Shown here piece after piece: positions 16,671-26,050 of a DNA stretch of 64,000 bases. Every line of letters starts with the position of its first letter. Positions within the stretch are counted from its first letter, which is position 1. Origin of the DNA: Litorimonas sp. Its GTDB lineage: Bacteria; Pseudomonadota; Alphaproteobacteria; Caulobacterales; Maricaulaceae. The stretch is from positions 1 to 64,000 of the forward strand of contig JAPYSU010000002.1 in assembly GCA_029936425.1 (NCBI GenBank). Direction: 5' to 3'. Below the pieces are notes generated by a model. The model was not told where the DNA came from. It searched no databases and was given only the letters and a program-made list of their open reading frames with translations. Both the position numbers and the translations under genes were made by a program.

Positions 16671-17371
16671 TAGACGGCGTGAATTTTCTCCGGATCGAGG
16701 TCATCCTTAATCGCTTGATCCAGAATGGCAAAGATCTCTTTACGGGATCGTTTCTTTGTATTCGCGAAAGCCGTCATATTCAGCTGTCCGAACATCTGCC
16801 CGGCCAAATTTGCCGCCATGGGCATCTGATCGGTTGCAACAATGCGGTCAATAAAGCCGGCGTGAAGCGCGCCTTTCGGATTGAAAATCTCGGCATTTAT
16901 GACGCAGCGATTAAAGTAATTTTTCGCCAGACGGTAGCGTCCCAACTCAATCCCGAAATTATGCATGGTCATACCGATAAGGGTTTCATTCAGTCCGATT
17001 TTAAACTCGCCGTCTGCAATCATTCGATAATCACACGCCAAAAGGAGAAACGCCCCCATAGCAATTGTGTGACCTGTCGAGAGCGCGATAACCGGGCGGG
17101 GAAACTCCAGAATTCGCCGCGCCAGTTTTGAGCCGAGCGAGGTGAGCGTCATCGCCTCTTTCGGCCCGGCCTGCATTTCCTTCAAGTTGAACCCGCCGGA
17201 AAACATACCGTCACGCCCTGTCAGAATGACAATCGCTTCGTCTTTTTCGGCCTTGTCGAAGGCCTCATTTAATTCACCGATCATGGCGGTGGAGAGGACA
17301 TTAGCTTTGCCGTCATCCATGGCAATTGTGGCGACGTTACCGTCGAGTGTGTAAGTGACAAGGTTGGTCAT
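16670..17371 (-). CDS. Enoyl-CoA hydratase/isomerase (crotonase) family
   Basis: The 233-aa protein starts at ATG 17371, with AGGA 8 nt upstream; an earlier in-frame start at 17401 is less likely. The crotonase fold is shown by AIVILTGRDGMFSGGFNLKEM (oxyanion segment) and STGHTIAMGAFLLLACDYRM. The Glu pair of typical hydratases is not clear at the usual GxG/E position, so isomerase or other crotonase chemistry is possible. It follows two acyl-CoA dehydrogenase genes and fits beta-oxidation or branched-chain acyl-CoA breakdown. Confidence 0.85.
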   Translation of the reverse strand: MTNLVTYTLDGNVATIAMDDGKANVLSTAMIGELNEAFDKAEKDEAIVILTGRDGMFSGGFNLKEMQAGPKEAMTLTSLGSKLARRILEFPRPVIALSTGHTIAMGAFLLLACDYRMIADGEFKIGLNETLIGMTMHNFGIELGRYRLAKNYFNRCVINAEIFNPKGALHAGFIDRIVATDQMPMAANLAGQMFGQLNMTAFANTKKRSRKEIFAILDQAIKDDLDPEKIHAV

Positions 17372-17421
17372 TTTTATTCCTAACAGAAGTTGTCCCCGCA
17401 TGCGGTGCGGGAACGAATTGC

Positions 17422-18585
17422 CTAGAGGCTCCGGCCAATCAAGACTTTCATGATCTCGTTTGTGCCGCCATAAATCCGCTGTACCCGGCTGTCGCGATAC
17501 ATGCGGCCAATGCGGTATTCATTCATAAAGCCATAGCCGCCATGGAGTTGGAGACAGCGGTCAATGACTTCGCATTCTTTGTCCGTGACCCAATATTTCG
17601 CCATGGACGCTGTCACCGTGTCGAGTTCACCTTTGAGATGTTTCGCGGCGCAGTCATAGACAAATGTCTTGGCGATTTTGACAATGGTTTTGCACTCGGC
17701 CAGTTCGAACTGTGTATTCTGGAAATTGAGGATCGGTTTGCCAAAGGCCTGACGTTCTTTGCAATATTCAATGGTGAGGCGAAGCGCTTCTTCCATCTGC
17801 GCGACGCCTTGAACGGCGATGTTGAGACGTTCTTGCGGCAGCTCTTTCATAAGCTGAATAAAGCCGTGTCCCGGCTCCGGGCCGAGAAGTGCGTCAGCGG
17901 GGACTTTCATATCGTCAAAGAACAGCTCGGCTGTGTCCTGCGCGTCCATCCCGACCTTGTCGAGAATGCGGCCGCGGCGGAAGCCTTCGAGATCGTCGGT
18001 TTCTACCACAAAAAGGGATTTGGACATTTTGCCTTCGCCGCCCGTATCGGCCACGATAACCACCAGATTGGACGTCCCGCCATTGGTAATGAAAGTCTTG
18101 GAGCCATTAATGACCCAGCCATTGCCGTCTTTTTTGGCCGTGGTTTTGACGTTTTGAAGATCTGACCCGGTTCCCGGTTCGGTCATGGCGATAGAGCCGA
18201 CAAGTTCGCCGGAGGCCATGCGCGGAAGCCATTTCTGCTTTTGCTCTTCCGTGCCGTAATGCAGGATATAAGGCGCGACAATCGCGTTATGGAGCGACAA
18301 GCCAAACCCGTCCACATCGGCACGGGGCAGCTCTTCCATGATTATCATTTCGTGGCGATAATCTCCGCCGCCTCCGCCATATTCTTCGGGAATAGCCGCG
18401 TTCAAAAGACCCATCTGGCCGGCCATATTCCAGTATTTCCGGTCCACTTTTTTATTCTTGCGGAAACTTTCGGAATGCGGCGCCATTTCGCGCGCATAGA
18501 AACCGTGAACGGCCTCGCGGAAGATGTTGATATCCTCCTCGTCATACCAATCGGGGTTTTTGAAATCGAGTACGTTATCGGCCAT
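17422..18585 (-). CDS. Acyl-CoA dehydrogenase
   Basis: A standard 387-aa FAD-dependent acyl-CoA dehydrogenase. It has the FAD/substrate motif AMTEPGTGSDLQ, GWVINGSKTFITNGG, the RQAFGKPI region and a C-terminal QLHGGYGFMNEY...RIYGGTNEIMK. The final motif region carries the usual catalytic Glu of short/medium-chain enzymes (GGTNEI). It oxidises an acyl-CoA to the enoyl-CoA that the adjacent crotonase could use. Substrate length cannot be read from sequence alone. Confidence 0.93.
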   Translation of the reverse strand: MADNVLDFKNPDWYDEEDINIFREAVHGFYAREMAPHSESFRKNKKVDRKYWNMAGQMGLLNAAIPEEYGGGGGDYRHEMIIMEELPRADVDGFGLSLHNAIVAPYILHYGTEEQKQKWLPRMASGELVGSIAMTEPGTGSDLQNVKTTAKKDGNGWVINGSKTFITNGGTSNLVVIVADTGGEGKMSKSLFVVETDDLEGFRRGRILDKVGMDAQDTAELFFDDMKVPADALLGPEPGHGFIQLMKELPQERLNIAVQGVAQMEEALRLTIEYCKERQAFGKPILNFQNTQFELAECKTIVKIAKTFVYDCAAKHLKGELDTVTASMAKYWVTDKECEVIDRCLQLHGGYGFMNEYRIGRMYRDSRVQRIYGGTNEIMKVLIGRSL

Positions 18586-18611
18586 TAAGTCTTTCCTCTT
18601 TGATTATATTT

Positions 18612-18631
18612 ACCCGGCCAAATGGCCGGGT
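18612..18631 (-). terminator. Hairpin between two acyl-CoA dehydrogenase genes
   Basis: Perfect 9-bp arms ACCCGGCCA / TGGCCGGGT lie in the 67-bp gap. The leftward transcript has only a weak T-tract after it, so it may be a partial terminator or mRNA-stabilising hairpin rather than a full stop. Confidence 0.5.
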
Positions 18632-18652
18632 CATTTATTATTTGCCGTCTAT

Positions 18653-20443
18653 CTAAAACGCCGCTTCTTCGAGCGCCATAACAGGCTCTGCGCCGGTCTT
18701 GATTTTGGCAAGGTGGGCGTCGAGCATTGGCAGCATACGGAGCATGAAGAAACGCCCGGTAATGAGTTTGTTCGGATAGAATTTCTCATTCGAGCCTTCG
18801 TCAATTTTCGCTTGCGCGACCACAGCCATTCGGGCCCACATATAGGCCAATGTCGAGAGACCCATCATGTGCATGTAGTCAACGGAGCCGGCGCCCGCAT
18901 TATTGGGGTCGGACATGCCGTTTTGCATCAGCCACATGGTGGCTTCGGTCAGTTTTTTCTGAGCGCCGCCGAGGCCGTCCATGAACTCGGACAGGTTTTC
19001 CTTGTCTTTATTCTCTTTCAGGAACTCACCGATTTCACTGTTCAGCGTCATTAGCGCGCGGCCGCCGTGACGGGCCAGTTTCCGACCAACGAGGTCAAGC
19101 GCCTGAACACCGTTGGCGCCCTCGTAAATTAGAGCAATGCGGTTATCGCGGACGAACTGGCTCATGCCCCATTCTTCGATAAAGCCGTGACCGCCGAAAA
19201 TTTGCTGGCAGTCAATTGTCGTCTTCATCGACATATCGGTCAGGTAACCTTTCACGACCGGGGTCAGAAGACCGAGATAGTCATCACATTTTTCGACAAG
19301 TTTTTCATCGTCTGAATGTTTTTCGATGTCTTCATGTTTGGCCGCCCAGTAAAGGAGCGCGCGGCCCGCTTCGTTAAAGGCCTTGGTTTCCATCAACATA
19401 CGACGCACATCGGGATGGACAATGATGGGATCGGCAGGTTTATCTTCTTCTTGCGGGCCGGCAAGGGAACGACCTTGCAGACGGTCTTTGGCGTAGATGG
19501 CCGCATTTTGATACGCCACTTCGGACTGACCAAGACCCTGAAGGCCAACGCCGATACGGGCTTCGTTCATCATGATGAACATGACCCGAAGGCCCTTATT
19601 CTCTTCGCCTATGAGATAACCTTCCGCTTCATCGTAATTCATGACGCAGGTCGAGTTGCCGTGAATGCCCATTTTTTCTTCGATAGAGCCACAAGAGACA
19701 GCATTACGCTCGCCCGGATTCTCGTTTTCGTCGAGTTTGAACTTCGGCACGATAAAGAGAGAGATGCCCTTCGTTCCGGACGGCGCGCCCTCAATACGGG
19801 CGAGGACGAGATGGACAATATTATCAGACATGTCGTGTTCGCCAGCGGAAATGAAAATCTTCTGTCCGGAAATTTTATAAGTGCCGTCTCCGTTGGGAAC
19901 CGCCTTGGTTTTAAGGAGGCCCAAATCCGTTCCGCAATGCGGCTCGGTCAGGTTCATTGTGCCTGTCCATTCGCCGGCAATCATTTTCGGCAGATAAGTC
20001 TGCTTTTGCTCCGGCGTACCACTGGACATGATGGCCTTGATCGCCCCGCCCGTCAGGCCCGGATACATGGCAAAGGACATATTGGCCGACGTCCACATTT
20101 CAGAGGCGGCAATCCCCAGCATGCCCGGCATGCCCTGCCCGCCAAATTCCGGATCCAGCGACAAGCCGGTCCAGCCATTTTCTGTCATCTGTTTGAAGGC
20201 GTCTTTAAAACCTGTCGGAGTTGTGACCGACCCATCTTCATGACGTTTACAGCCTTCATGGTCGCCCACGGCATTGAGCGGCGTTAGAACTTCTTCAGCA
20301 AATTTCGCGCTTTGTTCGAGCACAGCGTCGGCCAGATCACGATCAACTTCTGAGAACGCTTCATATGATTGCAGGTCTTCGAATCCGAGCACTTCGTGCA
20401 ACAGAAACTGCATATCGCGGATGGGGGCTTTATAACTTGGCAT
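18653..20443 (-). CDS. Acyl-CoA dehydrogenase, long (DmdC-like) type
   Basis: A 596-aa FAD enzyme of the long acyl-CoA dehydrogenase branch that includes DmdC (3-methylmercaptopropionyl-CoA dehydrogenase) and FadE-like proteins. Seen are NLTEPHCGTDLG, KISGQKIFISAGEHD, QIFGGHGFIEEW and ALIYEGANGVQALDL, with a C-terminal extra domain of about 130 residues. A DMSP role would need other dmd genes, which are absent, so a medium/long-chain fatty acid role is at least as likely. It follows the MerR regulator by 32 bp. Confidence 0.9.
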   Translation of the reverse strand: MPSYKAPIRDMQFLLHEVLGFEDLQSYEAFSEVDRDLADAVLEQSAKFAEEVLTPLNAVGDHEGCKRHEDGSVTTPTGFKDAFKQMTENGWTGLSLDPEFGGQGMPGMLGIAASEMWTSANMSFAMYPGLTGGAIKAIMSSGTPEQKQTYLPKMIAGEWTGTMNLTEPHCGTDLGLLKTKAVPNGDGTYKISGQKIFISAGEHDMSDNIVHLVLARIEGAPSGTKGISLFIVPKFKLDENENPGERNAVSCGSIEEKMGIHGNSTCVMNYDEAEGYLIGEENKGLRVMFIMMNEARIGVGLQGLGQSEVAYQNAAIYAKDRLQGRSLAGPQEEDKPADPIIVHPDVRRMLMETKAFNEAGRALLYWAAKHEDIEKHSDDEKLVEKCDDYLGLLTPVVKGYLTDMSMKTTIDCQQIFGGHGFIEEWGMSQFVRDNRIALIYEGANGVQALDLVGRKLARHGGRALMTLNSEIGEFLKENKDKENLSEFMDGLGGAQKKLTEATMWLMQNGMSDPNNAGAGSVDYMHMMGLSTLAYMWARMAVVAQAKIDEGSNEKFYPNKLITGRFFMLRMLPMLDAHLAKIKTGAEPVMALEEAAF

Positions 20444-20475
20444 GGGTTTTCCTTCTGATGTCTATGTAAGGGAAT

Positions 20476-21012
20476 TTAAGAGTGTTTGGGAGCGGCAAAA
20501 TCGTCGGCCTGGTAGTCAAAGCTGTAGCCCTGTCCGCCATCGGAATGGGCAAAGCTCTTTTTAAAAGCGGCTTCATATTTGGCGGCGAGGCTTTCTACGC
20601 TTGGTTCTTCTTCGGTCTCAGCGAGATGTTCATCAATAATCTGAACTATTTCAGTCAGATCGCGCGCCATAATATCAATATCTTCGCGGCGGCGCTTTAG
20701 GCCGCGCAGCACTGACTGGAAATTGGACTTACGGGTTTCCAGCTCTTTCCGATCGGAAACTTTGCCCTCGGTCACATCCAGAACCGCTTTGATATCATCC
20801 AGAGAAAAGCCCATTCTCTTGGCCCGCATAATGCGTTCGAAACGCGCTCTGTCAGCTATTCCGTAAAGCCGCGTCCCTGCGTCATCGCGATCCGGGCTCA
20901 GCAAGCCTTTATCTTCGTAAAAGCGCAAAGTTCGTGTCGTAACATCAAACATATCGGCAAATTGGCGAATACCCCAATCGGCGTCCTGTGAGTTATGAAC
21001 TTGTTTAAACAT
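20476..21012 (-). CDS. MerR-family transcriptional regulator
   Basis: A 178-aa regulator with the helix-turn-helix WGIRQFADMFDVTTRTLRFYEDKGLLSP, a coiled-coil dimer helix (about 95-140) and an acidic C-terminus without metal-binding Cys. This resembles the LiuR-type MerR regulators that control branched-chain amino acid and fatty acid catabolism in alphaproteobacteria. It is the first gene of the leftward operon and probably binds the perfect palindrome 12 bp upstream of its own start, giving autoregulation and control of the dehydrogenases. Confidence 0.85.
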   Translation of the reverse strand: MFKQVHNSQDADWGIRQFADMFDVTTRTLRFYEDKGLLSPDRDDAGTRLYGIADRARFERIMRAKRMGFSLDDIKAVLDVTEGKVSDRKELETRKSNFQSVLRGLKRRREDIDIMARDLTEIVQIIDEHLAETEEEPSVESLAAKYEAAFKKSFAHSDGGQGYSFDYQADDFAAPKHS

Positions 21013-21023
21013 ACCCTTTATTA

Positions 21024-21041
21024 GTTTACGTTAACGTAAAC
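21024..21041. promoter_or_regulatory. Perfect 18-bp palindrome, probable MerR operator
   Basis: GTTTACGTTAACGTAAAC is a perfect inverted repeat 12 bp upstream of the MerR gene start. MerR-family regulators bind palindromes of about this size near their own promoters. The binding is inferred. Confidence 0.7.
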
Positions 21042-21207
21042 GTCAATTGATAATTTCTGGGTTTTTTAGAATTGTAAGCTTTTCCTCGTCAAAAGGTTAA
21101 TGTTTTAACGGCGTATTAACCACGATGAGGTCATTTTAATCCAAAGGGCATGAGTGATTCTTAATTGTTCATGGCATGTGCAACATATGCAAAAGTTTGA
21201 GCGCTAA

Positions 21208-23964
21208 ATGAGTCAGTCGTCAGGAGAAGACAGCGAGAAGGAAACGCCGGGAAAATCGGCGTCAGGTACAACAGTGCCGCGTGCGGCTGACAAAAAGACG
21301 TCTAAAACTAAAAAACGCTCCTCTCGCAAAAAGACAGCACCTTCAAAAACGAGTTCAAAGATATCCGCTTCCAAAAAATCTACACCTAAGAAAATGACGA
21401 TGGCAGAGATGCAATCTGCCTTGAAGTCTCTTGAGACCCGGATGAAGCGGGCCGACACACTGACCCGAAAAAGTGTAAAGGCCCTAGAGGGTGTCGTTGA
21501 GAGTCTGGATACGCGGACTCAAAAAGAAAGTGACTCGCAAAAGTCCGCTCTGTCTCGCCGTGTTGGTCGTCTATCAAACGATTTGGAAGAAAGTCTCGCG
21601 ACAACACGTAATGAGATTAAAGCCGCCCTCGCCTCAGCACTGGCCAACCCGCAGCCGTCAGGGGTCGAAGCAGCTGTTGCGCAGGCCCTGTCGCGCTTGG
21701 ACAATACGGAGACCCATCAGGCCAAAGCGATTGCCAAAGTCAATCGTCACCTGGCCAATCTGGCCAAAGCTGTGGAAGACAGAATTGTCAAAGACCAGAT
21801 CGCAGCCGCCAACGCGTTAAGCCTCGTTGAAAAACAACTTTCTCAAAAAATCGACTCTATCGAAACTGAATCGGCTGACGCTGTAAGGACTATCGGCGGT
21901 AAAGTCGCAACGCTTTCAGAGGCCATGGAAGCCCGCCAAACCCGGATGGAGGCAAGCGTCAGGGATAAACTGTCTAACATTGCCGCTCAGACACAGGCGG
22001 AGTTTGACCGAAAAACCAATTCAATGGAAGAGCGTCTCAAGTCCCTGGAAGCGGCGGAGCGAGAGGCCGCTCTCAAACGGCCCGATGACCTGGCAGATAA
22101 AATGTCTGCAAATGTTTCTGCCCTCTCTGGACAGGTTGAAAAATTACAGGCTCGAATAAGCGAATTAGATGCAAGCTTTGCGGTGCTACAGACTCAGACA
22201 GATATTATGGGTCAGGATTTCGTTCAAACACAGTCTGAGTTGCAGGATGCCAAACGGCAAAGCGAGAAAGCCCAAAGCAACCATTTTGGCTCTGGGCAGA
22301 CTCCTGAAAGTCGGCCGTCTTATGTTTCCGAAACCGCCACTCAAGCCCCTCGTCCACATGCCGCGCCCAATCCGTCCCGTGTCAGCAATATTGTCAAATT
22401 TAGCCCGACTCATGGAAGCGGGGATAATCCCTACGGTCAAAGCCCTGCTCAGCAAGGCGGCCAGTCAGGCTCGCCAGGGCCCGTCGAATTTAATCCGGCG
22501 GCGTTTCATCAAGATAACCCATACGCTCAGCCCAACGTGCCACATGGTTTGCAGCAATCCGCCGCAACGGCTTTTGCTTCACCGGAATTTGCCGCAGAAA
22601 TTCTGCCTGACGCCGCTGAAGACAGCGTAGATGGCCACAATTCCGATCCTTATCAACCATCCCCTTATTCCCCGGAATCATATCAGAACGACACGTATCA
22701 GGATATAGACACCATGGCGGCGGGTGATCCGCTCCTGCCCTATGCCGATCCCGCCTATGCCGAAACGGAGACAGCCCCGATGGAGGCCGTTCGTATAGGC
22801 GGAAACGAGCCACACGCAAAACGACGTCGCAAAGAGAAAAAGGCGAGATCCGGAAACTCGCTTTTGACGCCGCGCAATCTACGGGTTGCCGCACTGGCGA
22901 CCGGTCTGACTTTAATTACATTGTTTGTGGCCAGATCCTTTTTAAGTGATGGTTCTGGCAACACGATCAACCTTCAGCCTAAATCCGAACTGCCACAGGC
23001 TGGACAGGCAATTTCACCTGATGACTTTGCCAATGAAGAATCCGTGATGGCACCAGGCGGACCTTCATTTGATCCAGAAAATGAAATGGTCGCGCCTATT
23101 GGAGAGTATGAGGACAATACCGCGCCAATTATTCCAGAAAGTGAAGCTAGCACACTCGAATCCGCGGCCCGCGCCGGGGATGATGTGGCGCAGTTCCAGC
23201 TTGGCCTGTCTTATCTCGAACAGAACCGCATCGATGACGGCATAGAGTTGATCCGCAACGCCTCGCAAACCCTCCCGGCGGCGCAATACCGTCTCGCCAA
23301 GATTTATGAGAGCGGTATTGGTGTTGAAAAAGACACAGCTCTGGCTCGCGAATTGACAGAACGCGCCGCGCGCGCTGGCAATCGCATCGCCATGCATGAC
23401 CTTGCGATTTATTACGCCTATGGAAATGGTGACGTTCCTGTTGATATGGGCGTAGCAGCCGGTTGGTTTGAAAAAGCTGCCGAGCGGGGCGTTGTCGACT
23501 CCCAGTTTAATCTCGCCATTCTGTTTGAAAATGGACAGGGCGTGAAACCCAGCCTTCCGGATGCGTATTTTTGGTATTCCATTGCGGGCGCCCAAGGCGA
23601 CCAGACAGCCGCGGCCAGAATTGACGCGCTTGAAACGCAAATGTCGGAGGCGGATGTTAATGCGGCCAAAGCACGTATAGAAAGCTTCACACCGGTCAAA
23701 ATAGATGCCGCAGCCAATGGCGTGTTTAAAGACTTACCATGGGCCCAGAAAGGTCCGTCCGTTGACGCGCAAAAAAAAGCTGAAATTAAACAGGTACAGA
23801 TTTTACTCACCGATCTCGGCTTTGATATTGGCCCGGCCGACGGAATTATGGGCGACAAGACCCGGGACGCCATTCTTGGGTTTCAACGGGCCAATGATTT
23901 AAGCGAAACCGGCCAGCTTAGCGCCGCTCTGATGGATCGCCTGGAAAATGCCAGCCGCGCCTGA
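21208..23964 (+). CDS. PodJ-like polar organiser, SEL1 and peptidoglycan-binding
   Basis: A 918-aa single-pass membrane protein. Order of parts: a Lys/Ser/Thr-rich N-terminus (1-65), long heptad-type coiled coil (about 65-355), a Pro/Gln/Ser-rich disordered stretch (360-540), a basic stop (KRRRKEKKAR), one transmembrane helix at about 556-576, about four SEL1 repeats (650-810) and a C-terminal peptidoglycan-binding domain (about 860-918). This is the layout of Caulobacter PodJ, which sets the flagellar/pilus pole. The cytoplasmic coiled coil would scaffold pole proteins and the periplasmic part would contact cell wall. Similarity is by architecture, so the exact orthology is not proven. Confidence 0.8.
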   Translation: MSQSSGEDSEKETPGKSASGTTVPRAADKKTSKTKKRSSRKKTAPSKTSSKISASKKSTPKKMTMAEMQSALKSLETRMKRADTLTRKSVKALEGVVESLDTRTQKESDSQKSALSRRVGRLSNDLEESLATTRNEIKAALASALANPQPSGVEAAVAQALSRLDNTETHQAKAIAKVNRHLANLAKAVEDRIVKDQIAAANALSLVEKQLSQKIDSIETESADAVRTIGGKVATLSEAMEARQTRMEASVRDKLSNIAAQTQAEFDRKTNSMEERLKSLEAAEREAALKRPDDLADKMSANVSALSGQVEKLQARISELDASFAVLQTQTDIMGQDFVQTQSELQDAKRQSEKAQSNHFGSGQTPESRPSYVSETATQAPRPHAAPNPSRVSNIVKFSPTHGSGDNPYGQSPAQQGGQSGSPGPVEFNPAAFHQDNPYAQPNVPHGLQQSAATAFASPEFAAEILPDAAEDSVDGHNSDPYQPSPYSPESYQNDTYQDIDTMAAGDPLLPYADPAYAETETAPMEAVRIGGNEPHAKRRRKEKKARSGNSLLTPRNLRVAALATGLTLITLFVARSFLSDGSGNTINLQPKSELPQAGQAISPDDFANEESVMAPGGPSFDPENEMVAPIGEYEDNTAPIIPESEASTLESAARAGDDVAQFQLGLSYLEQNRIDDGIELIRNASQTLPAAQYRLAKIYESGIGVEKDTALARELTERAARAGNRIAMHDLAIYYAYGNGDVPVDMGVAAGWFEKAAERGVVDSQFNLAILFENGQGVKPSLPDAYFWYSIAGAQGDQTAAARIDALETQMSEADVNAAKARIESFTPVKIDAAANGVFKDLPWAQKGPSVDAQKKAEIKQVQILLTDLGFDIGPADGIMGDKTRDAILGFQRANDLSETGQLSAALMDRLENASRA

Positions 23965-24436
23965 AGCTAAGCTCCAGATCGTAAAAGCTGAGACGACGGA
24001 AGATATTGCCGCCGTTAAGTCGCTCTTTCTGGATTACCTGACCTTTGTCACGAAATATCTGGGTCAGGATCTTTCCTTTCAGGGAACAGAAAAAGAATTT
24101 GCGGAATTTCCGCAAACCTACTCCGCCCTTTTTCTGGCCAAACGGGGCAAAGCACCTCTTGGCGCGGTAGGACTTAAACTGCTCAGACCTGATGTGATTG
24201 AGCTTAAACGCTTATATGTTGCCCCGGCCGGACGTGGGCTTAGTCTTGGTGAAAAACTAAGCCAAGCCGTTATCAACGAAGCGCGCCGACTCGGCTATAC
24301 TTACCTCTATCTCGACACGGATCCGGGGCTGACCCACGCAAATGCGATTTATGAAAAATTGGGGTTTGAAGACATTCCCCAATATTATGAAAACCCACTC
24401 GCGGGACAGAGCCGATATATGAGGTTGGCGCTTTGA
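23948..24436 (+). CDS. GNAT-family N-acetyltransferase
   Basis: A 162-aa GNAT fold with the acetyl-CoA-binding signature LYVAPAGRGLSLGEKL and the late strand YLYLDTDPGLTHANAIYEKLGF. The acceptor is unknown. Its start overlaps the last 17 bp of the podJ-like gene in another frame, so translation is likely coupled. A strong terminator follows. Confidence 0.85.
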   Translation: MPAAPEAKLQIVKAETTEDIAAVKSLFLDYLTFVTKYLGQDLSFQGTEKEFAEFPQTYSALFLAKRGKAPLGAVGLKLLRPDVIELKRLYVAPAGRGLSLGEKLSQAVINEARRLGYTYLYLDTDPGLTHANAIYEKLGFEDIPQYYENPLAGQSRYMRLAL

Positions 24437-24478
24437 AGCGGCGATCCAAAAACAACCACGTCGACTGATGACAGGCCA

Positions 24479-24515
24479 CAAAAAAGCCCCGACCTTTCGG
24501 CCGGGGCTCTTTTTT
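24479..24515. terminator. Bidirectional terminator after the acetyltransferase
   Basis: Arms AGCCCCG (24485-24491) and CGGGGCT (24502-24508) have a T-run on the right and an A-run on the left. It stops both the rightward podJ-GNAT transcript and the leftward EF-hand gene. Confidence 0.85.
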
Positions 24516-24571
24516 GCCAAGTCACAGGAAATGAACTTGGCAGGAGGACAGTTTGTCCGACAGAATTTGAC

Positions 24572-24853
24572 TTAGTAGTCGCTGTCAGTCTCTGTTTCCA
24601 TGTCCTTGTCTTCTTTTTTCGCCATCTTCCAAGCTTCGAATTCAGCTTCGGAAAGCATTGTGTCGCCATCTGTGTCGTAAGCGGCAACGTCGTCTGCTGT
24701 GACTTCAGGTTTAACAACCTGAATTTCTGAGAGGCTCAAGAAGCCGTCGGCATCTGTGTCGATGTCGGCGAATGATTTGTCACCTGCAAAAGCGACCGGA
24801 GCCATAGCAAGAGCGGCGATAGTTGTAAGTGCTGCAAACTTTTTCATTTTCAA
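24572..24853 (-). CDS. Small secreted EF-hand protein
   Basis: A 93-aa protein with a signal peptide (MKMKKFAALTTIAALAMAPVAFA) and two EF-hand loops: DIDTDADGFLSLSE and YDTDGDTMLSEAE, each with Asp/Asp/Asp...Glu calcium-ligand spacing. It probably binds calcium in the periplasm. GGAG lies 8 nt before the ATG. It is a single gene with no operon partner. A signalling or storage role is unknown. Confidence 0.88.
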   Translation of the reverse strand: MKMKKFAALTTIAALAMAPVAFAGDKSFADIDTDADGFLSLSEIQVVKPEVTADDVAAYDTDGDTMLSEAEFEAWKMAKKEDKDMETETDSDY

Positions 24854-25123
24854 TCTCCATTTTTTATCGGGACAGTAGCGTCTCGATTGCGTGTTCTATT
24901 CCTAATTCCCCAAGAACGTTCCAGTGAAAAATACTGTTTTGAACGCTTTGTAAGAGAGATGGCCAGACTGTGTCGGACACTGTGGCAAGAGCAAGGCAAA
25001 CCGTTCATTTTCATGACAGGAGAGTCATAAAAAACCAGAATTGTGACAAAATCTGAACTTCCCGAAAGGTTAGATCCCGATCTATTGGGTCAGGAATCGG
25101 CCCGCAGATGAATCAAACTGGCA

Positions 25124-26050
25124 TTAAACGCCGAAACACCATTTGATAATTGCTTTTTGCGCGTGAAGACGGTTTTCGGCTTCATCCCAGACGGCGCTTT
25201 GCGGACCGTCTATCACATCTTCTGTCACCTCCTGTCCGCGATAAGCGGGCAGACAGTGAAGGAAAATTGCGTCAGGTGCAGCTGTTGCGAGGAGAGCTCC
25301 GTCAATTTGGAAAGGCGGGAAGGCCGCCAGACGCTCTTCTTTATCCGTATCTCCCATGGAAACCCAGCAATCTGTAATCAGCGCGTCAGCGTCTTTCGCC
25401 GCTTCTTCGCGGGACAGACCGATTTCTATTTTCGCGCCTTGTACGCGCGCGGCATTCAAGGTGGCATCATCGACGCGGTAGCCGGGCGGGCTGGATATTC
25501 TCAAATGATAGCCAAGCTGCGCCGCCGCATTCACAAAACTGACGAGCACGTTATTTCCGTCTCCGATCCAGGCAAGAGTCATTTCAGAAAGCGGTTTGTC
25601 AGAACGCTCCTCCAACGTCATGAGGTCTGCCATGATCTGACAGGGGTGATTGTAATCTGTCAGGCCGTTTATGATGGGAACGTCGGAATATTTGGCCAGT
25701 TCGCGCATCGTTTCGTGGCTATTTGCGCGAAGCATGACGCCATCGACAAAGCGAGACATGACGCGCGCCGTATCCGCGACGCTCTCGCCTCGTCCCAATT
25801 GCATATCTCCGCTGCTGACAGTGATAGAACTGCCGCCCAGTTGGCGCATGGCCATGTCAAAGGAAAAGCGCGTCCGTGTCGAAGATTTTTCGAATATCAG
25901 AGCCAGGGTATGGCCCGACAGGCTTGCTTTCGGGTCTGCTTTGCCCTTTGGCAGGCCCTTGCGGGCCTTTTTCATCGCATGCGCGTCATCTAGAATGGCG
26001 CGTAAGTCCTTGGAGTCCAAATCGGAAAGAGTGAGAAAATGTTTCGGCAT
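25124..26050 (-). CDS. argF: Ornithine carbamoyltransferase
   Basis: A 308-aa enzyme that makes citrulline from ornithine and carbamoyl phosphate in arginine synthesis. The carbamoyl-phosphate loop FEKSSTRTRFSFDMA, the HPCQIMADL motif and the active-site Cys in FLHCLPAYRGQEV are all present. argD is upstream on the same strand but is separated by 930 bp that contain a rightward UrcA gene, so the usual argD-argF pair is split here. Confidence 0.96.
   Translation of the reverse strand: MPKHFLTLSDLDSKDLRAILDDAHAMKKARKGLPKGKADPKASLSGHTLALIFEKSSTRTRFSFDMAMRQLGGSSITVSSGDMQLGRGESVADTARVMSRFVDGVMLRANSHETMRELAKYSDVPIINGLTDYNHPCQIMADLMTLEERSDKPLSEMTLAWIGDGNNVLVSFVNAAAQLGYHLRISSPPGYRVDDATLNAARVQGAKIEIGLSREEAAKDADALITDCWVSMGDTDKEERLAAFPPFQIDGALLATAAPDAIFLHCLPAYRGQEVTEDVIDGPQSAVWDEAENRLHAQKAIIKWCFGV

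Noticed and set aside
18653..20443. DmdC for DMSP breakdown
   Set aside because: No dmdA, dmdB or dmdD in the window; the long acyl-CoA dehydrogenase class also serves ordinary fatty acids.
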